A DNA stretch of 64,000 bases from Portunus trituberculatus (taxonomy: Eukaryota; Arthropoda; Malacostraca; Decapoda; Portunidae), in the NCBI RefSeq assembly GCF_017591435.1, contig NC_059283.1:10896404-10960403 (forward strand). The letters run 5' to 3'. Below, piece by piece: positions 1 through 10,610 of this stretch. The notes beneath the pieces were generated by a model, which ran no database searches, was not told the DNA's origin, and was given only the letters and a program-made list of their open reading frames with translations. How positions within the stretch are numbered: position 1 is the first letter of the stretch; every line of letters begins with the position of its first letter. The translations under genes and the position numbers were made by a program.

Positions 1-70
1 AAGCTGTACAAAATTGCCAAATAGTAAGCAGAATGAATATGGAAACGCGTCATGGTACTGAAGGGGTTAA
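1..70 (-). mobile_element. TTAA MITE, partial (cut by window start)
   Basis: This is the A-terminal half of the recurrent roughly 210-bp element, ending in GGTACTGAAGGGGTTAA. The rest lies outside the window. Orientation is given throughout with the ATGACGCG-containing end first for plus, so this copy is minus. Confidence 0.75.
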
Positions 71-112
71 TCAACAGCCCTTACCTCTTCTCTCATCATT
101 ATCCTCCTTTCT

Positions 113-150
113 TGACGTCACGCCGCCCGCCCTCCCCTCCAATGACGTCA
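113..150. promoter_or_regulatory. Paired CRE palindromes
   Basis: Two perfect TGACGTCA octamers lie at 113-120 and 143-150, 30 bp start to start, in a short C-rich single-copy stretch. An AGGTCA half-site follows a few bases later. This is the binding site of CREB/ATF bZIP factors. Whether it serves a gene is unknown; 71-463 otherwise shows no recognisable gene. Confidence 0.35.
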
Positions 151-463
151 CGAGGTCATCTGGGAGTCTAAAAACAAACAAGGAGAGTAATGTCATTATT
201 TAACATCCTTACGTAGGTTATGTTGAATGATGTGAAGTGGGCTGAAAAAATACACATACAAAGACCTGTCAGCTGTGTTTGGGGAGCGGTCATGAGGTCA
301 GGAAGGGTCGTAGGTCACACTGCCAAATGGATATACAAAATACAGCATGGGTTTACTGTGCAACATAAGCCACTATTCTTTAAACGCCTCTTGCTCCCAT
401 TAGGATTGTTTTCACAGGCTACAGGGATGGCTGGTCTGGTTATCACTGTATTATTATATGTCA

Positions 464-1160
464 GTGATGTAGAGTCCTTGTTAAACTATCTCTCTGTCTC
501 TTCTAGCATGAAAGCACTCGTCAAAATACTGATAACTTCCACTGGAGTGTGCTGAAAGTATTCGTGTTAAGACGGTTTAAATTTGTATTCACCAATGATG
601 CAGAATCCTTGTTAAACTATCTCTCTGTCTCTCCACCCATGAAAGCACTCGTCAAACTAGTAATAACTTCCACTGGAGTGTGTTAAAAGTATTCTTGATG
701 AGGCAAAGTTTTTATTTACTAATGATGCATAACCTTGGTAAACTATCTGTGTCTCTCCAGCCATGAAAGCACACGTGAAACTACTAATAACTTCCACAAG
801 AGTGTTTTAAAAGTATTCGAGATAAGACGACTGAAATTTTTATTCACCAATGATGCCTAAAATTATCTCTGTATCTCTTCAGTCATAAAAGCACCCTTGA
901 AAATACTATCAACTTCCACTAGAGATTGCTAAAAGTATTCAAGATAGCGTCTAGTAGTGTCTAGTGCTTTCATCCATTAATGGTGCAGAATTCTTGTTAA
1001 ACCTCCTCTCGAATCATGAAAGCATTATTAAAATATCAACAATCTACACGAGTGCTTAAAATGGTCAAGATAATACAGACAATGTTTTCTTTACCTATTA
1101 ATGTTACAGAACCCTTAAAAAACATTCTGTCTATCCCTCGAATCACGACGGCACCCTTGA
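464..1160 (+). repeat. Tandem array, about 120-130 bp period, about 6 units
   Basis: Degenerate units are marked by ATGCAGAATCCTTGTTAAAC, ATGAAAGCACTCGTCAAA and AACTTCCACTGGAGTG, starting near 464, 597, 723, 850, 979 and 1100. The array runs directly into the TTAGG-type array. Single diverged relatives of the unit occur near 21105-21215 and 29090-29390. An open frame at 220-555 overlaps the first unit but has no recognisable domain. Confidence 0.75.
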
Positions 1161-1168
1161 CAATAATG

Positions 1169-1580
1169 GTAGGTTAAGTTAGGTTAGGTTACGTTGGGTT
1201 GGGTTGAGTTGAGCTGAGTTGGGTTGGGTTGGGTTGGGTTAGGTTAGGTTAGGTTAGGTTGGGTTGGGTTGGGTTAGGTTAGGTTAGGTTAAGTTGGGTT
1301 GGGTTGGGTTAGGTTAGGTTAGGTTAGGTTAGGTTGGGTTGAGTTGAGTTGAGTTGAGCTGAGTTGGGTTGGGTTGGGTTGGGTTGGGTTAGGTTAGATT
1401 GGGTTAGGCTAGGTTAGGTTGGGTTGGGTTGGGTTGGGTTGGGTTGGGTTAGGTTAGGTTGGGTTGGGTTGGGTTGGGTTGGGTTAGGTTAGGTTAGGTT
1501 AGGTTGGGTTGGGTTGGGTTGGGTTGGGTGGGGTTGAGTTGAGTTGAGTTGAGTTGAGCTAGGTTGGGTTGTGTTGGGTT
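1169..1580 (+). repeat. Interstitial TTAGG-type telomeric array
   Basis: About 410 bp of pentamers mix the arthropod telomeric unit TTAGG with TTGGG and TTGAG variants, in short homogenised blocks. The G-rich strand is the plus strand. It sits between a 120-bp-type minisatellite and the 3' end of a non-LTR retroelement, so it is internal, not a chromosome end. Confidence 0.85.
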
Positions 1581-1829
1581 CAATTCAATTCAATTCAATA
1601 TTTTTATTGTTGAAATCAACTACACGTCAACCAACAAAAGGACTATTATGAAGACACCGCGCATGGGCGGTCCCCCAGTCCAGATGTATCGTAAATGCAT
1701 ATAAATAAGCAATAATAGTAATTACAATAATGGCATCTATACTAAAAGTAATGTAAGTGATAATAACAACAAAAATGATGAATAATAAGACTAAGAATGA
1801 GTGAAAATAAGAATACCTAATAGGAATAG

Positions 1830-2060
<231 letters not shown>

Positions 2061-2152
2061 GCAACAACAATAGCAATAGAAATGTTTAGAGGTAAAATGT
2101 AATATTATCTTGTGGTAATGCAATGTCACTGTTCGCTTTTGTCGCTCACTCA

Positions 2153-2806
2153 CTACCTAGCTTGAAGGAACTTGGGGTAGGCAGCCTTAATTCGCTTAAA
2201 GACTAGTGGGTCAGCGAAATGTTCCACCATGTTGAACATGCTACATATACCAGTTTTCCGATATTTCTGTAGCTTAGCACAGTCCATGATATAGTGGCGG
2301 TATGTATGTTTATTGCTCTCACCACACAGCCTACACTCTGTACTGACAGTTTTTCCAGTGCGTGTTGTTATGACGTCACAAGTTGTGTCTCTGTCACGGG
2401 CATCACCATCTGGTCGATGTATCACTTCCCACAGATACCTGTATCCTATTCGCAGCCTTGAGTAAGAAGTCTGCAGGTGTCTGGTGTGCAATCCGAGGGC
2501 AACGTAGTCCGGTGGTCTCCCGTCAGTCAGGTCGAGGTACCGCCTCAAGGACGGAATCTCTTGTGCCCATGCTGCGATGGAGGCATTGTAATTCTCAGCC
2601 TCTCGATTCCTGACGGTGACCTTGAGTTGGGCAATGGGTCTGGGAAGGTAACATACTATGGTCTCCTTTTTCCCACCTTGGTTGGCCAGCCTGTCTGCCT
2701 CTTCATTTCCATTGATGCCACAATGAGATGGACACCAGGCAAGGTGGACAGTGCGTTGGCCACCATCTACAATGTGGTTGATGTCTCCGTAGATGGAGTG
2801 TACACA
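2153..2806 (-). pseudogene. Retrotransposon ORF2 C-terminus (RNase H + CCHC)
   Basis: This is a continuous minus-strand reading frame of about 218 codons ending with TAG at 2153, without a start. The first third shows the end of an RNase H domain (VHLAWCPSHCGINGNEEADR, about DNA 2728-2674), the pattern W.PSH.GI.GNE.AD typical of non-LTR polymerases. Near the C-terminus is a zinc-knuckle-like CRLCGESNKHTYRHYIMDC. Reverse transcriptase and endonuclease domains are missing because of 5' truncation. The frame is intact over this stretch, which suggests a fairly young copy, but it cannot make a functional polymerase. Confidence 0.75.
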
Positions 2807-2807
2807 A

Positions 2808-2993
2808 TTTTAACTTGAAATTTGAGTACGATTAAACCATTTTATTGACATTAGGAAGGGTCTATGGAGGTCAGAAGATTCATGGCCAGTCTTCACTATC
2901 TTAAACCCTCACATAAGTTTCAAAAGCTGTATAAAATCACCAAATAGCAAGCAGAATGAATATGGAAATGCATCATGGTACTAAAGGGGTTAA
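2808..2993 (-). mobile_element. TTAA MITE, truncated at B end
   Basis: The A end is complete (CTAAAGGGGTTAA at 2981-2993) and the B end is missing where the non-LTR element begins. Confidence 0.75.
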
Positions 2994-3050
2994 AATAGAA
3001 AGATTAAGAGTTCAGACCAGGCTCGCGGTGTTTCTGGGTGGAAGTAGTAG

Positions 3051-3345
<295 letters not shown>

Positions 3346-3539
3346 ACCAATACGACTGATCAGTGTCTCAAGGTATTTTCACTAAGTCAATATTTACCTG
3401 AAAAATTTACCCAGCTCCATAACTTTGCTGCGGCGTCATAACTCACCCGGTTCGCAGTAAATGGGTTCGAGAAATGCTATTGTGCTCTAAGTAACCTTTC
3501 AGAAATTCATAAACCAGGTAAAAATGTATGTACTTATGA

Positions 3540-3748
3540 TTAACCCTTCAGTACCATGACGCGTTTTCATATCAATTCTGGATATTGTGATTTTGTACAG
3601 CTTCAGAAACTTATGTGGGGGATTGTAATAGTAAAGACTTTGGCCATCAATCTTATGACCTCCATAGACCCTTCCTAATGTAAATAAAATCGTGTAATCA
3701 TGCCCAAAACTGAAGGTAGAAATGCGTTTGCAGTAGTGAAGAGGTTAA
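3540..3748 (+). mobile_element. TTAA MITE, full length
   Basis: This 209-bp copy including TTAA on both sides starts TTAACCCTTCAGTACC and ends in a diverged inverted copy, GTGAAGAGGTTAA. Confidence 0.85.
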
Positions 3749-3887
3749 GAACTAAGGAGAATTATTATTGTCGTGTTCAAAGTGAGTTTTTATTTGAGTG
3801 TTTGGTGATGTAATAAGACAACAGGTGACACTGCCAGTCCTCATCGTGGTTAGGAGGGACGCAGTTTTAGGAGAGAAAAGGGTGCAG

Positions 3888-4040
3888 GTCAGTTGGTCCC
3901 TAAGCGATTGGTACTCAGGTCATGTGGTCCACAACTGAGACTCTAGACAGTTGATCACCAAGTCAATTGAGACCCAAGACAACTGGTCCTCAAACAAGTT
4001 GAGACCCAAGACAATTGGTCCCCAAACTTATTGAGTACCT
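3888..4040 (+). repeat. Short degenerate tandem repeat
   Basis: Units of roughly 38 bp contain motifs such as AGACCCAAGACAATTGGTCC, about four copies. Confidence 0.6.
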
Positions 4041-4087
4041 TTGTTCATTGTCGCTCAGTGAGTCAGTGTACTTACATACCCAAGGAA

Positions 4088-4199
<112 letters not shown>

Positions 4200-4670
4200 C
4201 GGCAACACCATGACGGAGAAGAAGCGTTAAGAATAAATTACTGATAACAAACCGAACCAAGAACTGAAATCGTGTCGAAAATGAGGACTTGTGATCGTGA
4301 GAGAGCAAAAAAATATAACAAGAGACGAGTGTTTAAGAGAGGAAAACCACTAAAATATTATCACAAGTATCAGGAAAAACAAGGTATCTGGTAAAAGAAA
4401 AGCGTTATAACACAAGAAACACGAAAAAATATTATCTTAAGCAAAAATACAAACGAAATATGTGGACCCGCCTCAAAGAACAAGGCGGAAAAGCATGATG
4501 GCCCACAACGCACATTACACATGGATATATTACCGAACCAAACAAAGCTGCCCACACACCCAAGCGTTACCAATCATTACCACGATCAGAGAAGCCAATC
4601 ACTCTTCACGATGGCAGGAAAACAAAGAGAGGAATGAGAAACACATGAACCTCGAGATGCGCAAAAGAAT

Positions 4671-4921
4671 AAGGAGGAGGAGGAGGAGGAGGAGGAGGAG
4701 GAGGAGGAGAATACAAACAGAGAGGAATACAAAGGATAAGCAAATAACAGCAAATTAAGCCTTACGAGTCTGTTTGGGATAAATTGCATTATCTAATCTC
4801 AAATGGAAGACTTAGGAGGAGGAGGAGGAGGAGGAGGAGGAGGAGGAGGAGGAGGAGGAGGATGACAACAATAACAACAACAACAACAGCAACAACAACA
4901 AAAACAACAACAACAACAACA

Positions 4922-5005
<84 letters not shown>

Positions 5006-5184
5006 TAAGAACACAAACTGATAAGAAAATGAAAAAGAGACAGAGACGAAAGAAGAACAAGAACAACAAAAGGAGGGAAAGAAAGAGGCAAAGAGGAACA
5101 AGAAGAAACGAATATGGAGAAGAATGAGGAAGAGAAAGAAAAAAAGAATAACAAGTACAGAAATGAGAAGAAAAACGGGAAGAT

Positions 5185-5224
<40 letters not shown>
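4671..5224 (+). repeat. Cluster of (AGG)n, (CAA)n/(CTA)n and (GA)n
   Basis: (AGG)n lies at 4671-4710 and 4815-4863, a compound CAA/CTA tract at about 4868-5004, purine-rich DNA at 5005-5185 and (GA)n at 5186-5224. Long open frames here are simple-repeat translations. Confidence 0.92.
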
Positions 5225-5227
<3 letters not shown>

Positions 5228-5552
5228 GAAGTTATGTTTTGACCGCTAACACCGCAATGCCAGACGGAAAAATAGCAGCAGGCCAAATTAACCCTCCGCT
5301 GATGGATGAACCACTCGTCCCTCTCTTGTGCTGCCTAAATGTAACGTTACTTGCCTTATTTATACCCAGGCTGTGTTGACTCGGACTGCCGGACAAAGAC
5401 GCGTGACAGGCCCCCAGACAGCCGCCCGCGATGTGATGTTGCAAAAAGTCCACCGCCGCGATAAAAACGTGAATCCCTCGCCTCGGAGATTAAAGTATTT
5501 GCATCCGCTGGTCTTTTGTTCTGGCCTCACCACGCCGTGTGTTTTGGTAATA

Positions 5553-5553
5553 G

Positions 5554-5592
<39 letters not shown>

Positions 5593-5658
5593 TGTTTGGT
5601 GAGTTCTACACATTACTACTTCCTTATCATCGTGTGTTTTGGTAATAGCCCTCTCCCT

Positions 5659-5699
<41 letters not shown>

Positions 5700-5735
5700 T
5701 GTGTTTGTTGAGTTCTACACATTACTTCCTTATGT
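5553..5735 (+). repeat. Two-unit (CT)n-plus-spacer array
   Basis: (CT)n at 5553-5588 and 5662-5696 are each followed by the same spacer, TGTGTTTG.TGAGTTCTACAC. The region 5736-6240 after it is single-copy AT-rich DNA with no gene seen. Confidence 0.8.
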
Positions 5736-6242
5736 TAATTTTGTTTTTATGAGTAATTATATTCTTTCTACTTCAATGAGTGGCATCTCGGTGTGTTTTC
5801 ATGGTTATTAACTCAGTGATGTGTTTTGCTTCATCCTGATCTTGTTAGTGGAGGAATTATTGAAGCGAGTAATTGTAACCATAGTGTTTCTTATTTATTC
5901 GTGTTATCATGAACTGAATTAATTAAGTTTTTAGTCTTTGTAGATAATTATTCTAGTCTTAAATAACTGTAGCCAGTCATCTAACTCATAAACTAACTAT
6001 TCTACAAAATTGAAGTAAATCATTACCTAAAGAGTATAATTGTTCCCTACAGCAGATTAATTTCTACTTGCACACAATCAAGCAGTGAATTATATCATCA
6101 CATTAGTTGGTTAGTAATCATCAACTGTAAGACTGTTGGAAGATGCAAAGTCCAGTCAGCGCAAGGCAACACACTACCTCACAACATTATTATTAAAATT
6201 ACAACCACGAAGGAATGATGCCTCGCTTATCTCTTTACTTTT

Positions 6243-6246
<4 letters not shown>

Positions 6247-6317
<71 letters not shown>

Positions 6318-6570
6318 CACCATTTCACACCTGCCTGTCCATTAATCACTATTTTTACATCATCCCTTCTCTCTGTTCATCTTTATTACCATCCTTCCTA
6401 TCTCCTTTCTGCATCCACCACCACCACCACCACCACCACCATCATCACCACATATGGCTGTATAACCACAAGTCAGAAGATGACCATTAAATTTCCTATT
6501 CTCTACCACTCACCACACCCACATCACACACACACACATACACACACATACTCACACACACACACTCCCT
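6247..6570 (+). repeat. (CT)n, (CAC)n and (CA)n microsatellites
   Basis: (CT)n lies at 6247-6315, (CAC)n at about 6415-6450 and interrupted (CA)n at about 6522-6563. Confidence 0.9.
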
Positions 6571-6793
6571 CTGTCCCGTCTAACAACATGGGCAGCAAGA
6601 TGTAATGAATTTTGCGTTGTTTTTAGAGCAATTAGCCCTCTTTGTCTCAGTGTCTTGCTGGCGGGAAGACCAACAGCCGGTGTGGACAATTTTCAGTTCA
6701 TCTGTTTCTCAGCGCACACACTTGGACGGGAACCAGACTTTGATTTCTTGACCTGTGTTTGTTCGCGCTCACCCCAAGACCCACACACTGCCT

Positions 6794-6796
<3 letters not shown>

Positions 6797-6846
<50 letters not shown>

Positions 6847-6882
6847 TGGTCTTTCGTCTGCTCTGCCTCTTCTTCCTTTTGA

Positions 6883-6959
<77 letters not shown>

Positions 6960-7023
6960 GTGGTCTTTCGTCTCTTCTTCCTCTTTCTCTTTTAAACAAT
7001 TCATCTCTCTCTCTTTACAATAA

Positions 7024-7113
<90 letters not shown>

Positions 7114-7177
7114 GTCTTCCTTCACCTCTTCCTGCTTGCTCTTCCATTACAAATTTCTCTTCCTCTTTAGAGCAAGT

Positions 7178-7259
<82 letters not shown>

Positions 7260-7752
7260 CTTTCACCGTTCATTAATCTTTCTTTCTGTGCTTTGCTGTT
7301 TCTCTCATTCGTAAATTGATCTTTTTATTTACTTTTTCAATTTCATCTTATGTCTATTCTTACTTTCAAATATCAATGGTACGAGTGGGTAAAGATTCTC
7401 ATATTTACACTATTTTTTTTATTTATTACTTATTTCTATCTATTGTTATTACCTAAGCGTCTATTTCTTCCTTTTATTCTAGTTTAGTTTTATTATATAT
7501 ATGTCTATTTATTGTATTTATCTATGTGTGTATTTTTATCGCCCTCTTTCTCTTCTCCTCTACACAATAAAGTGGTGGTTTTATTTTCTTTCTTTCTTTT
7601 TTTTTCTTGTCCTTTTTATTTTTATTCCTTTCACTCTTGTTTGAACGTAAATTTTTCAGTTTTTCATTTGTTTTTCACATTCATCCGTTTCCATTTGTCT
7701 TTCACTTTCCACGGGTCAGGGAAAGGTTCGCGCATGTTTACAAAAGGGGAAG

Positions 7753-7808
<56 letters not shown>

Positions 7809-7847
7809 TGATCTTTCTCCTCCTCCGCCTCTCCCAGTATGAATCCC

Positions 7848-7923
<76 letters not shown>

Positions 7924-7975
7924 CATTTTTCTTCTCTTTCTCTCCCATTACGAATCCTCTTCCTCTTTACAATAA

Positions 7976-8034
<59 letters not shown>

Positions 8035-8074
8035 CAATTTTCTTCTCTTTCTCTCCCAAGATCCTCTTCCTCTT

Positions 8075-8126
<52 letters not shown>
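6797..8126 (+). repeat. Higher-order array: (CT)n plus conserved spacer
   Basis: Eight long (CT)n tracts (6797-6844, 6889-6958, 7025-7110, 7180-7257, 7757-7804, 7853-7920, 7978-8031, 8080-8126) occur in two blocks of four. Most gaps carry a related 45-65 bp spacer with elements such as GGTCTTTCGTCT, CCCATTACGAATCCTCTTCC and CTCTTTACAATAAGA. The repeated unit is therefore the dinucleotide run plus spacer, period about 90-155 bp. Between the blocks, 7258-7756 is single-copy AT-rich DNA. Confidence 0.85.
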
Positions 8127-8129
<3 letters not shown>

Positions 8130-8602
8130 GGGATGAGATGGCTTCTTTTCACGCCTCTTTATCCACTACAACGCTGACAGTTGGGGCCAGACACTTTCTA
8201 TTAGGCCTATTTTAAGATCCGACACACGGCAGCACACTTTTCACTCATCATTATCACCATCATCCTCTCCACCACCACCACCGCCACCACCACCACCGCC
8301 AGACGCCCATGAAGGTTCTGTGACTCAAGGACGGAAATCAAGAGCTAATGGAATGCCGCCTCGGTATCTCCCTGTTTGTTGTTCCCGCTTCTGAGTTTTC
8401 AGCGGCGCCTTAATACCAGCGCAGCGATCCATCAATCTAAGGTTTGCCTCACTTCCAAGATGCAGATAATGGTTAGTAACTGAGTGAATAAGGAGAGGAG
8501 GAGGAAAGTCACAAGGAATCATAAAGGAAGAACAAATAGTAACAGATCTGCTGGTTCCCCTCGAGGCGGTTTGGGATCTGTGGTATACAATGTGTGACTA
8601 CA

Positions 8603-8905
8603 GAGGAGGAGGAGGAGGAGGAGGAGGAGGAGGAGGAGGAGGAGGAGGAGGAACGTAAAAACTAAAGAGGAGGAGTATAAGAACAGGAGAAGGAACATAA
8701 GAACAAGAGGAACATAAGAATAAGATAAGGAACATAAGAACAAGAGAAGGAACATAAAACAAGAGGAGGAACATAAAACAAGAGGAGGAACATAAAACAA
8801 GAGAAGGAACATAAAACAAGAGGAGGAACATAAAACAAGAGAAGGAACATAAGAACTAAACAAGAGGGACATAAGAACAGGAGGAGGAACATAAGAACAC
8901 CTTTG
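8603..8905 (+). repeat. (AGG)n followed by about 19-bp tandem repeat
   Basis: (AGG)n at 8603-8652 leads into tandem copies of an AAGAGGAGGAACATAAAAC-type unit to about 8905. The preceding 8130-8600 is single copy with no gene recognised. Confidence 0.85.
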
Positions 8906-9122
8906 TGGAGACTCATGCCGCCCCACCAGAGCCCTCCAGTGCAGGCGACCACTACAATAAGCTAAGTCAATAGAAACATGTAGGTCCATCTCCTCAAAAT
9001 ATACGAATGTTCTAGATCATACTGGCATAGCTTCAAAGCGGTATGTGGTGGGATTCAAACCTACGCGTGGACGTCTGCCCGATCCCACGCTCATCACCTT
9101 ATCCACTACGCCACCTCTAGAT
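8906..9122 (-). mobile_element. tRNA-derived SINE (family 1)
   Basis: The minus-strand head has an A-box-like TGGCGTAGTGG (9113-9103) and a B box GGTTTGAATCC (9061-9051), correctly ordered and spaced as in a tRNA. The body follows to about 8906; the 3' limit is uncertain. The head does not fold as a clean tRNA, so it is a SINE and not a tRNA gene. Confidence 0.65.
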
Positions 9123-9289
9123 CAGCGTTGCGCAACCTTTTTCCGACCACAGCACCCCTTGTTGCCATGTCTAAGCAGTCCAGCACCCTTAACTAATATC
9201 TTGTTATAGAATACAAGAAAGTGAATTGTATGCATCACTTCCCAGCACTCCCTAAAATTGATTTCAGCACCCCAGGCTGGGAAACGCTG
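9123..9289. mobile_element. hAT-type MITE with 8-bp target duplication
   Basis: This 167-bp element begins CAGCGTTGCGCAACC and ends GGGAAACGCTG, imperfect inverted ends of hAT type. It is flanked by CTCTAGAT (9115-9122) and TTCTAGAT (9290-9297), a 7/8 match, which is the length expected of a hAT target duplication. It lies exactly at the head of a SINE. No transposase is encoded. Confidence 0.75.
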
Positions 9290-9756
9290 TTCTAGATGCT
9301 TTGTGGCGAATTGTGAGGCCACCTTATCGCCAGCCCGCAGCTCCTCCCTCTCCTAATCACGCGGAACAATGGACGAGGCTTGCATCACCCGGGGGAATAC
9401 CAATGGCGCACTAAAAACTAATGATACCCGTTCACCTCATGAATAAATAACAGCGAAAAGGAGGAAAATGAAAGTAAGAAGTAGAAATATTAAGTGTGAG
9501 AAGACGAGTGGAAATATGAAGGATGATTCATTCACAGCGTCGCAGCAACGAGGTCATATGGCGCCGAATATATAGTGTTGTATTTAGCGCTCCTTCTCCC
9601 ACCATTAAATTCGAGAGCCAGAATCGAGTTCGCTGTTTTAGATATGGAAGCCGCCACGTGCAAATTAATGTCGAGGACGGAGACTGACCATTACAACTCC
9701 CTGCCTGCTTCTGTATTTCCGGAGGCTTAATATCATAACTCCCTGCCTGGTTTTTT

Positions 9757-9980
9757 CTATGCAAGAGGGAAATTAGCCAAGGGCAACAATGATTAAAAAA
9801 AAAAAAAAAAAAAGGCCCACTTCAAATGCAAGTTCCCTAAAATATTGGTAAAGAATTAATCAAAAGACAAGGAAAAATGTCTTAAAACCTCCCTCTTAAA
9901 AGAAGTCAAGTCGTAGGAAGATGGAAATACAGAAGCAGGTAGGGAGTTCCAGAGTTTACCAGAGAAAGGTATGAATGATT
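9757..9980 (-). mobile_element. Non-LTR retrotransposon 3' end, truncated
   Basis: The minus strand encodes the last residues of the family polymerase (LWNSLPASVFPSS then a Lys/Arg-rich end). These are followed by GGGCC, a poly-T run and GCCCTTGGCT. It is the same family as the copies near 31246 and 46838. Confidence 0.7.
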
Positions 9981-10131
9981 GATAATACTAGAGACTGACC
10001 ATTATAACTCCCTGCTTGCTTCTGTATTTCCGGAGGCTGACCATTATGACCCCCTGCCTACTTTTGCATTTCTCCTAGCCTGTTATTTAATGACAGGGAC
10101 GGAGGCTGATTATTATATCTCTCTAACCTAC

Positions 10132-10342
10132 TAATCCTTTCAGTACTATGATGCGTTTCCATATTCATTCTGGTTACCATTTGGTGATTTTATACAGCTC
10201 TACAAACTTATGTGGGGAATCAAAATAGTGAACACTGGCCAATAATCTTCTGACATCCATAGACCCTTCCTAATGTCAATAAAATGGTTTAATCGTTCAC
10301 AAATCCCAAGGTAAAAATGTGTCCTGGTATTGAAGGAGTTAA
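10132..10342 (+). mobile_element. TTAA MITE inside minisatellite
   Basis: This copy is inserted in the CCTATTAATG of a minisatellite unit. Uninterrupted units alongside give the empty site, so the TTAA duplication (left copy mutated to CTAA) is visible. Confidence 0.85.
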
Positions 10343-10610
10343 TGGCAGGGACGGAGACTAACCATTACAACTTCCAATTTGTTTCTATATTTCCCATAGC
10401 CTATTACTTAATGCCAGGGACGAAGACTGACCATTAAAACTCCCTGCCTGCTTCTGTATTTCCCCTAACCTATTAATGACAAGGACAGAGACTGACCATT
10501 AAAACTCCCTGCCTGCTTCTGTATTTCTCCTAACCTATTAATGACAGGGACGGAGACTGACCATTAAAACTCCCTGCCTGTTTCTGTATTTCCCCTTTTA
10601 CTTAAACTCT

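Larger units (their letters stand above)
9674..10610 (+). repeat. About 66-bp minisatellite containing a retroelement segment
   Basis: Units carry GGGACGGAGACTGACCATTA, AACTCCCTGCCTGCTTCTG and TATTTCCCCTAACCTATTAA. The array is interrupted by a retroelement 3' end (about 9757-9980) and a MITE (10132-10342). The middle motif matches the coding strand of that retroelement family (the NSLPASVF codons). Confidence 0.75.

Noticed and set aside
220..555. A 111-codon plus-strand open frame as a small gene
   Set aside because: It overlaps the first minisatellite unit, has no recognisable domain, and similar motifs recur elsewhere as non-coding repeats.
1..1580. A true chromosome end
   Set aside because: The TTAGG-type array is degenerate and followed by more than 60 kb of interspersed elements and a gene on one side and a minisatellite on the other, so it is internal.
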